Assembly: GCF_030758455.1 (NCBI RefSeq)
Contig: NZ_CP132353.1
Location: forward strand, 2,232,001-2,296,000
Direction: 5' to 3'
DNA from: Erwinia pyri
GTDB taxonomy: Bacteria; Pseudomonadota; Gammaproteobacteria; Enterobacterales; Enterobacteriaceae
DNA length: 64,000 bases
Shown: positions 1-10,220 of the stretch, piece after piece
Layout: each line of letters begins with the position of its first letter
Position numbering within the stretch: the stretch's first letter is position 1
Notes under the pieces: generated by a model
Told to the model about the DNA's origin: nothing
Seen by the model: the letters and a program-made list of their open reading frames with translations, nothing else
Databases searched by the model: none
Position numbers and translations under genes: made by a program

Positions 1-45
1 AAAACCTGATAAGCATGGTCGATCGTTCAGGCAATGGGTAATCAT
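1..45 (-). CDS. Possible 5' end of a gene leaving the left edge
   Basis: Fifteen codons are open from an ATG at 45 down to base 1 on the minus strand (peptide begins MITHCLNDR). A good ribosome binding site, GGGAG seven bases before the ATG, is the only positive support. A Fur-like sequence lies about 47 bases upstream. The product cannot be named from 15 residues and the frame may be chance. Confidence 0.3.
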   Translation of the reverse strand, partial: MITHCLNDRPCLSGF

Positions 46-91
46 GATATCTCCCGTATCTGTGCTGCCACTTTTACCTTATTGCAGGCCA

Positions 92-110
92 GAACTAAAT
101 TATCATTAAA
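92..110 (-). promoter_or_regulatory. Weak Fur-box-like sequence
   Basis: On the minus strand this 19-mer matches the classical Fur consensus at 12 of 19 positions, including an unbroken 10-base core TAATGATAAT. It would sit in the promoter of the putative gene starting at 45. AT-rich intergenic DNA produces such matches by chance, so this is only a candidate. Confidence 0.25.
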
Positions 111-612
111 GTGCAGGCAGAGGATTATTTTTCTCATCTTCGGATAATTCTGCCTGCTTTTAGGGAATAGAGAGAATAATGAGCGTTTACGGGGTTTGCA
201 AGGTTAGAAAGTGCTTCTGCCTGCAGTGATTTTCCCTTCACTTCTAAAAATGCGAATTTTATGAATTTTTTAAATATCTTGATTCTTGCTGTGTCAATTA
301 TAAAATTATAAAGCGTGACTGCGGTCACTGATATCTGGATTTCTTAGTGGGAATTTATGATCTTTAGCACGTCGTTAACTCTTAACCTGCCCCCGAGATA
401 GTTTTCCAACCTTATTCTGATATAACTTCCATAGTACAAAGAACACTCATTAAGAGAGATGGAAATAACTTCCTCTCTGGTTTTAAATATCTAACGAGTA
501 AAATATGTGGTTGTTTTAAAAATTAAAAATGAGAATAAACTGGCTGCCGGGAAAATATAACTCTGCCGGAATTTATATTATTATACCGTTCGAGAACTAT
601 TAAGGACACATT
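111..612. other. AT-rich intergenic region with a CRP-like site
   Basis: I find no convincing gene here. The short minus-strand reading frame at 134-328 has no ribosome binding site worth the name. At 315-328 lies GTGA-N6-TCAC, the symmetric core of a CRP site, about 285 bases before the gene at 613. That is far for class I activation of that gene, so its relevance is uncertain. Confidence 0.4.
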
Positions 613-1554
613 ATGAAACTCGCATTATGCACCGACGTTCTGGCCGATCTCTCTTTTACCGCTATGTTGGACAAAGTCAGGGCTTACGGTATCACTGGCG
701 TTGAGATGACCGCAGGCGGCTGGTCTCCCTGTCCGCATCTTCCTACAGAAATGCTGCTCAGCTCTGCTGAAAAGCTGGAACAGTTCCGTAGCGAACTGAC
801 CGCGCGGGAAATGGAAATTGTTGCGCTTAATTGTTCCGGCAACACTCTTGCTCCGGGTGAGCTGGGCGAAAAACATAGCCAGAGCAGCTATCGTGCCGTT
901 GAGCTTGCAGGCAAGCTTGGCGTGAAAAAGATAGTGATGATGAGCGGATTGCCCGGCGGCTGTGCAGAAGACCGTATTCCCAACTGGATCACCTCTACCG
1001 TCTCCTGGCCCGATTACATGCCCGGCGTTATTGACTACCAGTGGAACGAGGTAGCCATTCCCTGGTGGCAGAGGTTCACTGAACACGCCAGGGAGCATGG
1101 CATTGAAAAAATTGCGATTGAAGAGTTCCCCAGCCAGCTGGTCTATAACCCCTCCACCCTGCTCCGCCTGCGCGAGGCGGTAGGTGAGATGATTGGCATG
1201 AACCTGGATCCGTCACATCTGATTGCTATGGGTGCAGATCCTGTCGCCGCCGCACGCAAACTGGAAGGCGCCATTTACCACGTCCACGGTAAAGATGCCC
1301 GTATTGAGCGCGGTCTGGCAGATATTGATGGCCTCCTGGAGTCTCAGCCCGTTACCAACACCAAAACGCGAAGCTGGAACTATGTTGCCGTGGGCTGCGG
1401 AAAGGATCTTCAGTGGTGGAAAGAGTTCTTCTCGGTGCTGCGAATGACCGGTTATGACGGCTACGTCTCGCTGGAGATGGAAGATCTGACCATGAGCGTG
1501 GAAGCGGGACTGCAAACCTCAATCGACGCCCTGAACGCCACTCTCAGCCGTTGA
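613..1554 (+). CDS. Sugar phosphate isomerase/epimerase (xylose isomerase-like TIM barrel)
   Basis: A 313-residue cytoplasmic protein of the xylose-isomerase-like / AP-endonuclease-2 TIM-barrel superfamily, whose members isomerise or epimerise sugars and inositols with a divalent metal. Visible family marks are the acidic pair E170-E171 (IEEFP), D199 and H202 (NLDPSH), the HVH motif at 223-225, and E288/E290 near the C-terminus (SLEMED); together these resemble the usual metal-binding set. The start has AAGGA eight bases upstream. It stands alone: the neighbour at 1643 is convergent, so no pathway can be inferred from context. The superfamily call is firm. The substrate is unknown. Confidence 0.8.
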   Translation: MKLALCTDVLADLSFTAMLDKVRAYGITGVEMTAGGWSPCPHLPTEMLLSSAEKLEQFRSELTAREMEIVALNCSGNTLAPGELGEKHSQSSYRAVELAGKLGVKKIVMMSGLPGGCAEDRIPNWITSTVSWPDYMPGVIDYQWNEVAIPWWQRFTEHAREHGIEKIAIEEFPSQLVYNPSTLLRLREAVGEMIGMNLDPSHLIAMGADPVAAARKLEGAIYHVHGKDARIERGLADIDGLLESQPVTNTKTRSWNYVAVGCGKDLQWWKEFFSVLRMTGYDGYVSLEMEDLTMSVEAGLQTSIDALNATLSR

Positions 1555-1642
1555 GAGTATCCGTTGAAAGCGGCGCACTGCTGCTGCAATCGGCGCCTTT
1601 ATGGAAACTGGTCGCGGCCGGGTCAGCCCCTCTCAGGGTTGT

Positions 1643-2605
1643 TCAGCGATGACGCTCAAGGCTGTAACGGTAAAGTCTGTCCCTGGCGATATTCTTCATC
1701 TTCACTTCACACATGATGTCAAAGTCTTCAAAGGATAAAGCCCACTCGTTCAGCGTGGGGTTAAAATAGAAGTCCGAATGGCCGCGTAATTTCATTTTGG
1801 AGAGGCCAAGCGTACTTTGATCCGGAAAGCCCTCTTCCGGGATCAATCCTTCCTGAGAGATGGAGTAGTGCATTACCGGACGAACGCCGCGCCAGGAGGC
1901 TTTAATCTGCTGGATGCGCGGATCGTCAGGTTTGATAAAGTCATTCTCTTTCACCCAGTGATGGTGAATATCAAGCACGATTGGACAGAGCCCGGCAGCC
2001 TGTAGTACATCGTTTAATGAACAGGAGACTTCATCATTTTCAACGGTTAACATTCGTTTAGCTTCAGGACTCAAGCGGTTAAAGGCCTGCTTAAAGCCAT
2101 CGAAACCGTTTTTACCGTTCATATGGATATTTATTTTGAAATCCTGAAACTGTTGGCCATAGCCCATCAACGTAGCACACAGCGTATGGTATTCGACATC
2201 TTCGATTGCCCGGTCAACTACCCCCGGATTATCTGAGGCCAGCACCGTATATTGGCCAGGATGGAATGAGAGCCTGATATCGTTCTCGCGGGCAAATTCG
2301 CCGCATGACTTAAATAAGGGGATGAGATCCGGCAAAAACTCCGCATATAAAGGCGCGGCTTCAGGAACGGTATATAAAGGCAGCAGATCGCTGCCAATTC
2401 GCATCATCCTCAGCGCGGGTGGCAGTTGCGCCAGCTGCTTAAACGTGGCTCCAAGCTGAGTTAAGTTGAGCCTGGCTATCTCAGAGATCAGTTTGGTTTT
2501 ATCTTCATTATTCAGGCTGAGAAATCTCTTGCGCGTCGTGGCCCTGAACGGCAGAGGTTGCTCTAATGCTTCATTTAAAAATTTGCATGCAAAGCCTAAT
2601 TTCAT
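1643..2605 (-). CDS. uvsE: UV damage endonuclease UvsE/UvdE
   Basis: A 320-residue member of the UV damage endonuclease family, TIM-barrel enzymes that nick DNA 5' to pyrimidine dimers and other lesions and so start a repair route independent of UvrABC. Characteristic stretches are RIGSDLLPLY, FHPGQYTVL, the TVENDE segment and LDIHHHWV, whose His, Glu and Asp residues form the metal site in the family. I chose the ATG at 2605 over an upstream one at 2626 because GGAGG sits at the right distance before it and the protein then begins MKLGFACKF, as relatives do. Many Enterobacterales lack this gene. The nearby lipoprotein gene is unrelated. Confidence 0.88.
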   Translation of the reverse strand: MKLGFACKFLNEALEQPLPFRATTRKRFLSLNNEDKTKLISEIARLNLTQLGATFKQLAQLPPALRMMRIGSDLLPLYTVPEAAPLYAEFLPDLIPLFKSCGEFARENDIRLSFHPGQYTVLASDNPGVVDRAIEDVEYHTLCATLMGYGQQFQDFKINIHMNGKNGFDGFKQAFNRLSPEAKRMLTVENDEVSCSLNDVLQAAGLCPIVLDIHHHWVKENDFIKPDDPRIQQIKASWRGVRPVMHYSISQEGLIPEEGFPDQSTLGLSKMKLRGHSDFYFNPTLNEWALSFEDFDIMCEVKMKNIARDRLYRYSLERHR

Positions 2606-2656
2606 ACTGCCTCCTGTTAAGCTCAATCCCTGAGTTTAACAGCTGACAGTGAAAAA

Positions 2657-3232
2657 TCACTGACGGGCCAGTTCTAATTTGCTTTTCTCCGCATTGAATG
2701 AAATTTCCGCACCCACCTCTTTCTTTAGTCTGCGCGACTGATAATAAACTGATTTCCAGTAGGGATTATCAAGAGAAGAGCGCATCACTCCTTTACTGTA
2801 GGAAGCGTGCAAAAAATGATCTTTGGTATCATAAAAACCTACGTGGAGTTGTTTGTGGATGCGGAAAAAGACCAGATCGCCGGTCCTGAGCTGCTTTTTA
2901 TCTACCCTGGTGCCCATTTTTATCAGCTCGGTGGTCGTCAACCTGCTCACAGGAAGATTAAAACGATCTTTCAGCGTTCGCCAGACGAAGCCAGAGCAGT
3001 CAACCCCTTTCAGGTTGGTTCCGCCCCAGTGATAGGGTGTTCCCTGCCAGGAGTGCATTTGATCGTGCAGTGCCGCCAGAACCGGAATAAGGTCCGGTTG
3101 CGCAGTCTGATCTGAAGAGGGTTGCGTTATATTCTGGAGATCCTGGCGTGCAGAGTCCGGTTCAGAAGCACACCCTGCAATAACGAGAAAGATAAGCGGG
3201 AACAGGGATTTTATAACGGCATATTGCTTCAT
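2657..3232 (-). CDS. NlpC/P60 family lipoprotein, NlpC-like
   Basis: A 191-residue putative peptidoglycan endopeptidase. The N-terminus is a lipoprotein signal with lipobox IAG-C21, so the mature protein should be lipid-anchored. The NlpC/P60 domain follows a short linker: catalytic Cys79 (VDCSGF), His130 (LHVGFY) and His142 (LHAS). The stretch KGVMRSSLDNPYW is nearly that of Escherichia coli NlpC. The protein is about 35 residues longer than E. coli NlpC, mainly in the linker after the lipobox, and it is not next to btu genes, so it may be a paralogue. The family cleaves the D-Glu to diaminopimelate bond in cell-wall peptides. The exact substrate is not shown here. Confidence 0.85.
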   Translation of the reverse strand: MKQYAVIKSLFPLIFLVIAGCASEPDSARQDLQNITQPSSDQTAQPDLIPVLAALHDQMHSWQGTPYHWGGTNLKGVDCSGFVWRTLKDRFNLPVSRLTTTELIKMGTRVDKKQLRTGDLVFFRIHKQLHVGFYDTKDHFLHASYSKGVMRSSLDNPYWKSVYYQSRRLKKEVGAEISFNAEKSKLELARQ

Positions 3233-3346
3233 TGGATACAGCCAGGAAGTAAATTTAAAGGGATGAAACTTATACCTTATTCACTCGCGCGTCTGAATCA
3301 CGTAAAGCTATCATTACCTATCTTTACATCATATGTAATAACAGAA

Positions 3347-3400
3347 ATATTTCTGGCGTGACATTTTTAGGCTGAAACTACATTATCACGCCAGAATATT
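3347..3400. repeat. Imperfect inverted repeat between the DHA2 pump and the nlpC-like gene
   Basis: Arms at about 3347-3361 and 3386-3400 share CTGGCGTGA/TCACGCCAG extended by AATATT, with one bulged T and a 24-base loop. It lies downstream of the pump gene and about 115 bases upstream of the nlpC-like start. It could be a terminator-like hairpin or an operator. There is no clear U-tract. Confidence 0.5.
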
Positions 3401-3451
3401 TTCGCCCTTTATCTCCTCTCCCGATCTATTTATGAGGGGACTTTCCCGCTC

Positions 3452-4969
<1,518 letters not shown>

Positions 4970-5120
4970 TTAATATCTGAATACGCCATGGATAGTAAGG
5001 AGATAGCGGGAATGGCGCAACATAACGGCTGTGATGTTTTGCTAAAGGGGCAGGAAGAGTTGATGCAGTAACTGGATGATGAGGAAATTATCGCTCAGGA
5101 GGTCATTAAGCAGAGACAAA

Positions 5121-5142
5121 GAAGGCGGCTTGCGCCGCCTTC
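5121..5142 (-). terminator. Rho-independent terminator of the symporter operon
   Basis: A perfect 9-bp stem, GAAGGCGGC/GCCGCCTTC, with a 4-base loop lies four bases after the symporter stop codon and is followed on the minus strand by TTTGTCT. Confidence 0.8.
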
Positions 5143-5146
5143 AGGG

Positions 5147-6676
5147 TTAATTCAGTACCGGTTTACCCACCGGCTGCCTGACGCCATCGGCAAGAGCAAA
5201 CAACGCCTCTACCCGCGCCTTCTCTTCAGCCGATGATTTAATCATCACACCGCAAACAATAAATACCAGCACATTTCCGGCCAGACCAACGATGCCGCTG
5301 GTAAGCGATCCCAGCGCCGGGATGTCATCCGGGTAGAATACCGTCAGCACAATGGCGATAACGATCCCGGTCAGCATCCCCATCAGTGCGCCCTGCTTGT
5401 TGCCAAAGCGGCTGAAGATACCAAAGAACAGCGGCACCGCAAGCTGGATAATTCCCTGGTAAGAGATCTGCGCCAGCAGTTGCAGACGCGAATAGTTAAA
5501 GGTCAGGTAAGCCAGCACCGCCGCCGCGACGATAAACACCACCATGCCCGACTTCGCCAGCAAAGTGAGCTGGCGATCGCTGCGAGGTTTATTCCAGGTC
5601 GCCAGGTCGTTTGCAAACTGTGTACCGCATACCTGTACGCAGCCATCAACATGACCGATGCTTGCAGCCAGCACAATGACCAGCGCCAGACCAAGCAACC
5701 ACGGACCGCCCTGGGTAAACAGGGCAGTAAAGAATCCCTGCTGAGGATTAGCCTGCACGCCCGGATCCTGACTGATGGCGGTGGCAAACAGCATCAGAAT
5801 GGCATAGAACCCACCTACCAGCAGAATGGTCAGCAGCGTACCCTTCTTTACTGAACGAATGCCGCTGGCGGTATAAATGCGCTGGAAACTCATCGGCCAG
5901 CACATCGACCCCACCACGCCGGTGAAGATCAGGCTGAACATATACCAGCTGCCATAGTGGCTGCCCGCCGAACCCGGAATTTGCAGCATGGCGGGCGGGA
6001 GGCTGGCCAGCTGGCTGAATCCCTGTTCGCCGCCGCTGAACAGCAGCCAGAGGCAGACCAGCGAACCCAGGCCGTAGGCGACAATTCCCTGATACATATC
6101 GGTCATAATCAGCCCGCGCATCCCCATGCTGACGGTCCAATACTGACGCACCAGAATGAGTACCACGCCTGCAATCAGACAGGTAGTCACACTCCAGCGG
6201 CCAAAACTGGCGAACTCCACCAGCAGCGCCAGCGCCTGGATCCCCATCACCACCCATGGGAAGACGCAGATAATGCCGATAATCGACGCGACCCTTTTCA
6301 CCGCCGGGCTGTTAAAACGCATTCCCAGCAGATCGGGCTGGGTGGTCAGGTTGAAATGCTGGCCCCACTTCCAGGCACGCCGCGCCATCAGGTACATGGC
6401 CGTTACGCCCAGCGTGGAGTAGACGGCACCATAAAATCCGATCACGCCGCTTACGGAGAGCGCAAAAAAGGCGGTAAAGGTTGCCCCTGGCCACCATGAG
6501 TTGGTGTAGCTCATGGCGATGTACCACGGACCATAAGAGCGTCCGCCAACAGCATAATCAGAAAAAGAGGTGCTTTTCTGATTGGTGAGGTAAAGTACGG
6601 CGATCATGATTGCCAGAAACAGGCCGATCAGACCAAAGGTAATAAAATAGTGGGGTTCAACGGCGGACATATTCAT
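5147..6676 (-). CDS. Sodium:solute symporter family (SSS) transporter
   Basis: A 509-residue polytopic inner-membrane protein of the SSS (PutP/PanF/SGLT) family that couples uptake of a small metabolite to the sodium gradient. About 13 hydrophobic segments are visible; the N-terminal FSDYAVGGRSYGPW stretch and the unwound-helix region after segment 1 are typical. It is the last gene of a minus-strand operon. Its ATG overlaps the stop of the small membrane protein gene by four bases (ATGA), and it has GAGGAA upstream. Being coupled to a kinase pair and an amidohydrolase suggests it imports their substrate or that substrate's precursor. The substrate is unknown. Confidence 0.88.
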   Translation of the reverse strand: MNMSAVEPHYFITFGLIGLFLAIMIAVLYLTNQKSTSFSDYAVGGRSYGPWYIAMSYTNSWWPGATFTAFFALSVSGVIGFYGAVYSTLGVTAMYLMARRAWKWGQHFNLTTQPDLLGMRFNSPAVKRVASIIGIICVFPWVVMGIQALALLVEFASFGRWSVTTCLIAGVVLILVRQYWTVSMGMRGLIMTDMYQGIVAYGLGSLVCLWLLFSGGEQGFSQLASLPPAMLQIPGSAGSHYGSWYMFSLIFTGVVGSMCWPMSFQRIYTASGIRSVKKGTLLTILLVGGFYAILMLFATAISQDPGVQANPQQGFFTALFTQGGPWLLGLALVIVLAASIGHVDGCVQVCGTQFANDLATWNKPRSDRQLTLLAKSGMVVFIVAAAVLAYLTFNYSRLQLLAQISYQGIIQLAVPLFFGIFSRFGNKQGALMGMLTGIVIAIVLTVFYPDDIPALGSLTSGIVGLAGNVLVFIVCGVMIKSSAEEKARVEALFALADGVRQPVGKPVLN

Positions 6677-6942
6677 GCTATTTCCTCATCTTCAGGAATT
6701 TCCCCGAATGCACATTCAGCGAGATACATCACCCAAAGCCCGATACCCAGAAAAATGGCAATCGCAAGCCAGTAAATAATTGGCAAGGGAATGCCCATAA
6801 TTAACGCGCGGCTGCCGCTGACGCTTAAATAAAGCGGCGGAAACAGAGCAAACAGCGCCAGAACCAGCAGGTACAGGGTAAAGATCTTATTTTTTAAACT
6901 GATCAGAGAGCGCTTATGCGGCGCAATAGTTATCGAACTCAT
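6673..6942 (-). CDS. Small two-helix membrane protein, partner of the symporter
   Basis: An 89-residue protein with two hydrophobic helices (about residues 20-42 and 50-72) and an acidic tail. I do not recognise a named family. The arrangement, a short membrane protein immediately before an SSS transporter with a 4-base overlap, resembles yhdT-panF, so an accessory subunit of the symporter is likely. I set the start at the ATG at 6942, five bases after AGGAGG; two GTG codons just upstream are less likely. Confidence 0.7.
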   Translation of the reverse strand: MSSITIAPHKRSLISLKNKIFTLYLLVLALFALFPPLYLSVSGSRALIMGIPLPIIYWLAIAIFLGIGLWVMYLAECAFGEIPEDEEIA

Positions 6943-7072
6943 CACCACCTCCTGAAATGATTAATATGGATTTAGCACTCCTTTACCTGCTGATAATCAG
7001 CGATTCCCCGGAATTGACGGACACACACATTCGTGGCGATGCTGCCACTTATTTAGTAAACAGGATTGGTTA

Positions 7073-8011
7073 TTAAACCGCGCGTAACCAGTTTTCCCAG
7101 TCGGGATGATTAAGCACGCTTCGTGCACGCTGCGTTTTCCATGCACCATATTTTGAAAAGTCGAAATCGATATCCGCAACCTGATGTTGAATAATTGCCC
7201 ATGTGGACCATTTCATATCAGCCAGAAATTTATGCAACTGCACGCGGGCAAAACTGGCGTTATCTACCTTGCCGAAATAGGCTTCCAGCAATTCCCGTTC
7301 AATTTCTGGCGTAAAGAACATTTCGCCAAACCATAAAGCCAGTTCGTAGCAACGGTCGTTATTTGAGGCATATTCAAAATCAACCAGCCGGATATCTCCG
7401 CTGGCATTAAGCATAAAATTACCCGCCAGCGTATCGTTCATGCATGGAACTATATCCAGCCCTGAAGCCCGAAGGGCTGCCTGCGCACGCTGGCCCTGTT
7501 TATGCAGCCAGGCGGCATCGGCAGAAAAGGTGCCGCCGAGACCAGTCACCTGGTCAATATGTTCATCCAGCATATCGAACACGGTTTTGCTTTCGGCCAG
7601 CAGCGACTTATCGTTAAAACTCTTCAGAGCATGAAGTGCCTTATGGCGCACGTCGCGTTGCTGAAAATCGTGATTTGAAGAGGTTCGCCACCCTTCCATA
7701 AATTCAAAAATCTCTACGCCCTGGTCACGCAAATAGGCCACCACCTGCGCACCATAGCCCGTTTCTGCGGCTTTCAGGCTGGCTTCATGGGCGGTATCGC
7801 GATTAATAAAACGCTCTGTGCCCTCACCGGGGATCTTCACAAAATAGGCACAGGGAGCGCCAGCAATCTCTACCCGCCAGTTGGCATTTGAGATCCCCCC
7901 ACCCACCGGCTGGTAACGACTCTCAGCAGCCTGCCACGCCGGCACGGCTGCAATAGCCTTTTCAACACGCTGTTCCTGCCAGCTGACGGCTTCTCCCAGA
8001 CGTTTGCTCAT
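7073..8011 (-). CDS. Choline-kinase-like phosphotransferase (APH fold), altered catalytic motif
   Basis: A 312-residue protein of the aminoglycoside phosphotransferase / choline kinase (LicA-like) fold. The nucleotide loop appears as VGGGISNANW (36-45), with a candidate ATP-contacting Lys59 (FVKIPG). The catalytic loop reads C-M-N-D193-T-L-A-G-N198, and the metal-binding motif is LVDFEYASNND with Asp211. In this family the loop is usually HND or HGD, so Met191 replaces the conserved His; Asp193 and Asn198 remain. The start at 8011 has GGGGAG upstream and overlaps the preceding kinase stop by ATGA. It shares an operon with a second kinase, an M20 hydrolase and a symporter. A small amino-alcohol or sugar substrate is plausible; none can be named. 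Confidence 0.82.
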   Translation of the reverse strand: MSKRLGEAVSWQEQRVEKAIAAVPAWQAAESRYQPVGGGISNANWRVEIAGAPCAYFVKIPGEGTERFINRDTAHEASLKAAETGYGAQVVAYLRDQGVEIFEFMEGWRTSSNHDFQQRDVRHKALHALKSFNDKSLLAESKTVFDMLDEHIDQVTGLGGTFSADAAWLHKQGQRAQAALRASGLDIVPCMNDTLAGNFMLNASGDIRLVDFEYASNNDRCYELALWFGEMFFTPEIERELLEAYFGKVDNASFARVQLHKFLADMKWSTWAIIQHQVADIDFDFSKYGAWKTQRARSVLNHPDWENWLRAV

Positions 8012-8937
8012 GCTGCTCTCCCCGCCACAAGGGCTAACCAACGTTCAAGACGCGGGTCACTGGCACTCTGGCGACAGCGCAGCAGCGTCCACTGACCAAT
8101 CTTAGTAAATTCAAGCCCCCGTGGGCTGGTCTGGCCGCTCCAGAAGCCCCACAGCGTCCAGTAATAGTCGTCGGCCAGCGCATAGAGACGGCAGCGGGCA
8201 AAGTCCGCTTCACTGCATGACCCGTACCAGTTACGGATCGCTTCACGCCACTGGTCATCAAAAGAGAGTGTTTCATTCAGCAGCACAGCGGTGTCATACC
8301 AGGGGTCATCAAGCGCAGCGGAATCGAAGTCCAGCAGTTGCCACTCACCGCGTTCGTTAACCAGCCAGTTGCTGGCAATCGGATCGCCGTGGATCAGCAC
8401 CGACGGTTTCGCCTGCACTGCAAGCGCCTCCCAGGCAAGGTCCACACACTCTCCCAGCCACAGCAGCTCATCAGGAAGCGTCACGCTGTCAGTTTCACAA
8501 CGCTGACGCAGCTTCAGCATGGCGTCGTGTCGCCCCGGCAGAGGCAGTGAGATCTGATGCAGCCGATCAAGCATTTGCGTGATCTTCTGCAGGTTCTGCG
8601 GCCGGGTGAGCTGATCCAGCGTCGCCCAATGCCACCCCTCTTCCAGCGCGCTGTAGAGAGCCACACCCTGCTCGCTGTCAGTATGAAGAAGAGGCGGCGT
8701 CAGCCCCTGCTCTGCGGCGGCACGAGCGGCGGCAAAGACATTTTCAGCATCAATCAACGGCTTCTGATCGTCATGCAGAACCTTGGCATAATAGTGCCGC
8801 TCGCCCTGAGCAACCCGAAATCCTGCCCATTCGGTAGCTACGCGATGGGGTGACGCCACGCCTGCTGTACCTGGCTCAATGGACCAGAGAGCTTCCGGCT
8901 GCCAGGCGCTAAGGACCTGCTGTAAACGGGTTATCAT
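8008..8937 (-). CDS. Aminoglycoside phosphotransferase-like kinase
   Basis: A 309-residue APH-fold kinase with the canonical loop HGDPIASN (H183, D185 as catalytic base, N190), the metal motif LLDFDSA (D203), and a candidate ATP-binding Lys52. It is a distant paralogue of the next gene rather than a recent duplicate. The start at 8937 is fixed by GGAGGAAACAGC directly upstream and by a 4-base overlap with the M20 hydrolase stop. Nothing suggests antibiotic resistance. The setting points to phosphorylation of a small imported metabolite. Confidence 0.82.
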   Translation of the reverse strand: MITRLQQVLSAWQPEALWSIEPGTAGVASPHRVATEWAGFRVAQGERHYYAKVLHDDQKPLIDAENVFAAARAAAEQGLTPPLLHTDSEQGVALYSALEEGWHWATLDQLTRPQNLQKITQMLDRLHQISLPLPGRHDAMLKLRQRCETDSVTLPDELLWLGECVDLAWEALAVQAKPSVLIHGDPIASNWLVNERGEWQLLDFDSAALDDPWYDTAVLLNETLSFDDQWREAIRNWYGSCSEADFARCRLYALADDYYWTLWGFWSGQTSPRGLEFTKIGQWTLLRCRQSASDPRLERWLALVAGRAA

Positions 8938-10220
8938 GCTGTTTCCTCCACGTCCGGAAACAGGCAAATATCGGCCAGCAGCGCCAGCAGCAGATCCAAC
9001 CCACGGTGCAACTCTTCCTGCGCGGTAAACTCGCGCTCGTTGTGCGACAGGCCGTCGCGGCTTGGCACAAACAACAGGCAGCTTGGACAGCTGGCGCTCA
9101 GGCTGACCGCATCGTGCCCCGCAACCGTTTGCATTTTTAGCGAGCTTAATCCCAGCTCATGCGCCAGCTTCTGCGCCCGTTGCGCCAGCCTTGCGTCAAG
9201 CTGCTGGCGCTGCCTGAACAGCGAAGAGATCAGGCTGACATCAGTAGCGGTCTCCTGCGCAATAGTTTGCAGCTTGTGGGAAAATAGCTCGCCGGTTGCT
9301 CTGAGTAACGCCTCATCTGCCGATCGAAACTCAATGTAAAGCGTCGCCTCAGAAGTCACCACATTAGGCGAGTTGGGCGAGGTTTCCAGACGTCCGACCG
9401 AGGTATGCAGTGCCAGTCCGTGCCTGTCGGCCTCTTCCCGTACCGCAACGATGGTTTTTGCCGCAGCCAGCAGCGCATCACGTCGGCTCGCCATCAGCGA
9501 AGGGCCGGTGTGGTTCTGTTCTCCCCGAAAGGCTACCTGCCACTTGAGTGCAGCCCAGGTTTCGCTTACCACACCCACCTGCTTCTGCTGTTGTTCAAGG
9601 TGCGGGCCCTGCTCAATGTGTATTTCAACATAGGCCGCCAGCGTCATAGGCGGTAACGGTTCGCCACGATAGCCGATCATCTCAAGAGCTTCCCCAAGCG
9701 TAATGCCCTCAGCATCCTTACAGGCGAGCGCTTTTTCCAGTGTGGTTGCGCCGGTAAACACCGCGCTGCCGATCAGGCTTGGCTGGAAGCGTGCGCCCTC
9801 TTCGTTGGTCCAGCTCACCACGGCGAGATTCAGCCTGGCGTCTTCATCGCGCTCTTTCAGCTGACGGGCCAGGCTGCTCAATGCTGTCGCCCCTGCCGTT
9901 ACGCCATAGGCACCGTCGAAACGGCCTCCGGCGGGCTGGCTGTCGAGGTGAGAGCCGCAAAGCAGCCAGGGCGCTCCGGGGCATAGAGTCAGCAGACCAA
10001 AAACGTTGCCAATCTCATCGACGTGGACGCTGAAGCCCTGCTGGCGTAGCCAGTGGCAGAAAGCGTCGCGCATTGCGCCATCTTCTGCACTGGCCGTGAG
10101 CCGATGCAGCCCGCCTGCGGGCGTGGCACCAATATCACAACTCTGTGCAAACAGCGCGTCAAAGGCCTGATAATCGTTTTGCGTCATCCGCAGCGACGCC
10201 GGGATGGAGGATAGTGACAT
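8934..10220 (-). CDS. M20-family Zn-dependent amidohydrolase (allantoate amidohydrolase / carbamoylase type)
   Basis: A 428-residue cytoplasmic metallohydrolase of the AllC / N-carbamoyl-amino-acid hydrolase branch of M20. Zinc-site motifs are GSHLDSQPAGGRFDG (H91, bridging D102), NEEGARF (E140-E141), the IEQGPHLE segment that binds substrate in the family, and a C-terminal His in GLSHNERE. Members cleave linear amides or ureido groups on small molecules. The start at 10220 follows GGAGAAAGCCC at good spacing, so the gene begins 62 bases inside the regulator gene. It is not beside allantoin or pyrimidine genes; its partners are kinases and a symporter, so an allantoate role is not supported. 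Confidence 0.85.
   Translation of the reverse strand: MSLSSIPASLRMTQNDYQAFDALFAQSCDIGATPAGGLHRLTASAEDGAMRDAFCHWLRQQGFSVHVDEIGNVFGLLTLCPGAPWLLCGSHLDSQPAGGRFDGAYGVTAGATALSSLARQLKERDEDARLNLAVVSWTNEEGARFQPSLIGSAVFTGATTLEKALACKDAEGITLGEALEMIGYRGEPLPPMTLAAYVEIHIEQGPHLEQQQKQVGVVSETWAALKWQVAFRGEQNHTGPSLMASRRDALLAAAKTIVAVREEADRHGLALHTSVGRLETSPNSPNVVTSEATLYIEFRSADEALLRATGELFSHKLQTIAQETATDVSLISSLFRQRQQLDARLAQRAQKLAHELGLSSLKMQTVAGHDAVSLSASCPSCLLFVPSRDGLSHNEREFTAQEELHRGLDLLLALLADICLFPDVEETA

Noticed and set aside
134..328. Short minus-strand frame near the left end
   Set aside because: AT-rich, without start signal, and interrupted by nothing that suggests selection for coding.
7073..8937. Aminoglycoside resistance genes
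   Set aside because: Although the fold is APH-like, operon context with a symporter, amidohydrolase and DeoR regulator points to metabolism, and the sequences do not match known resistance enzymes that I can recall.
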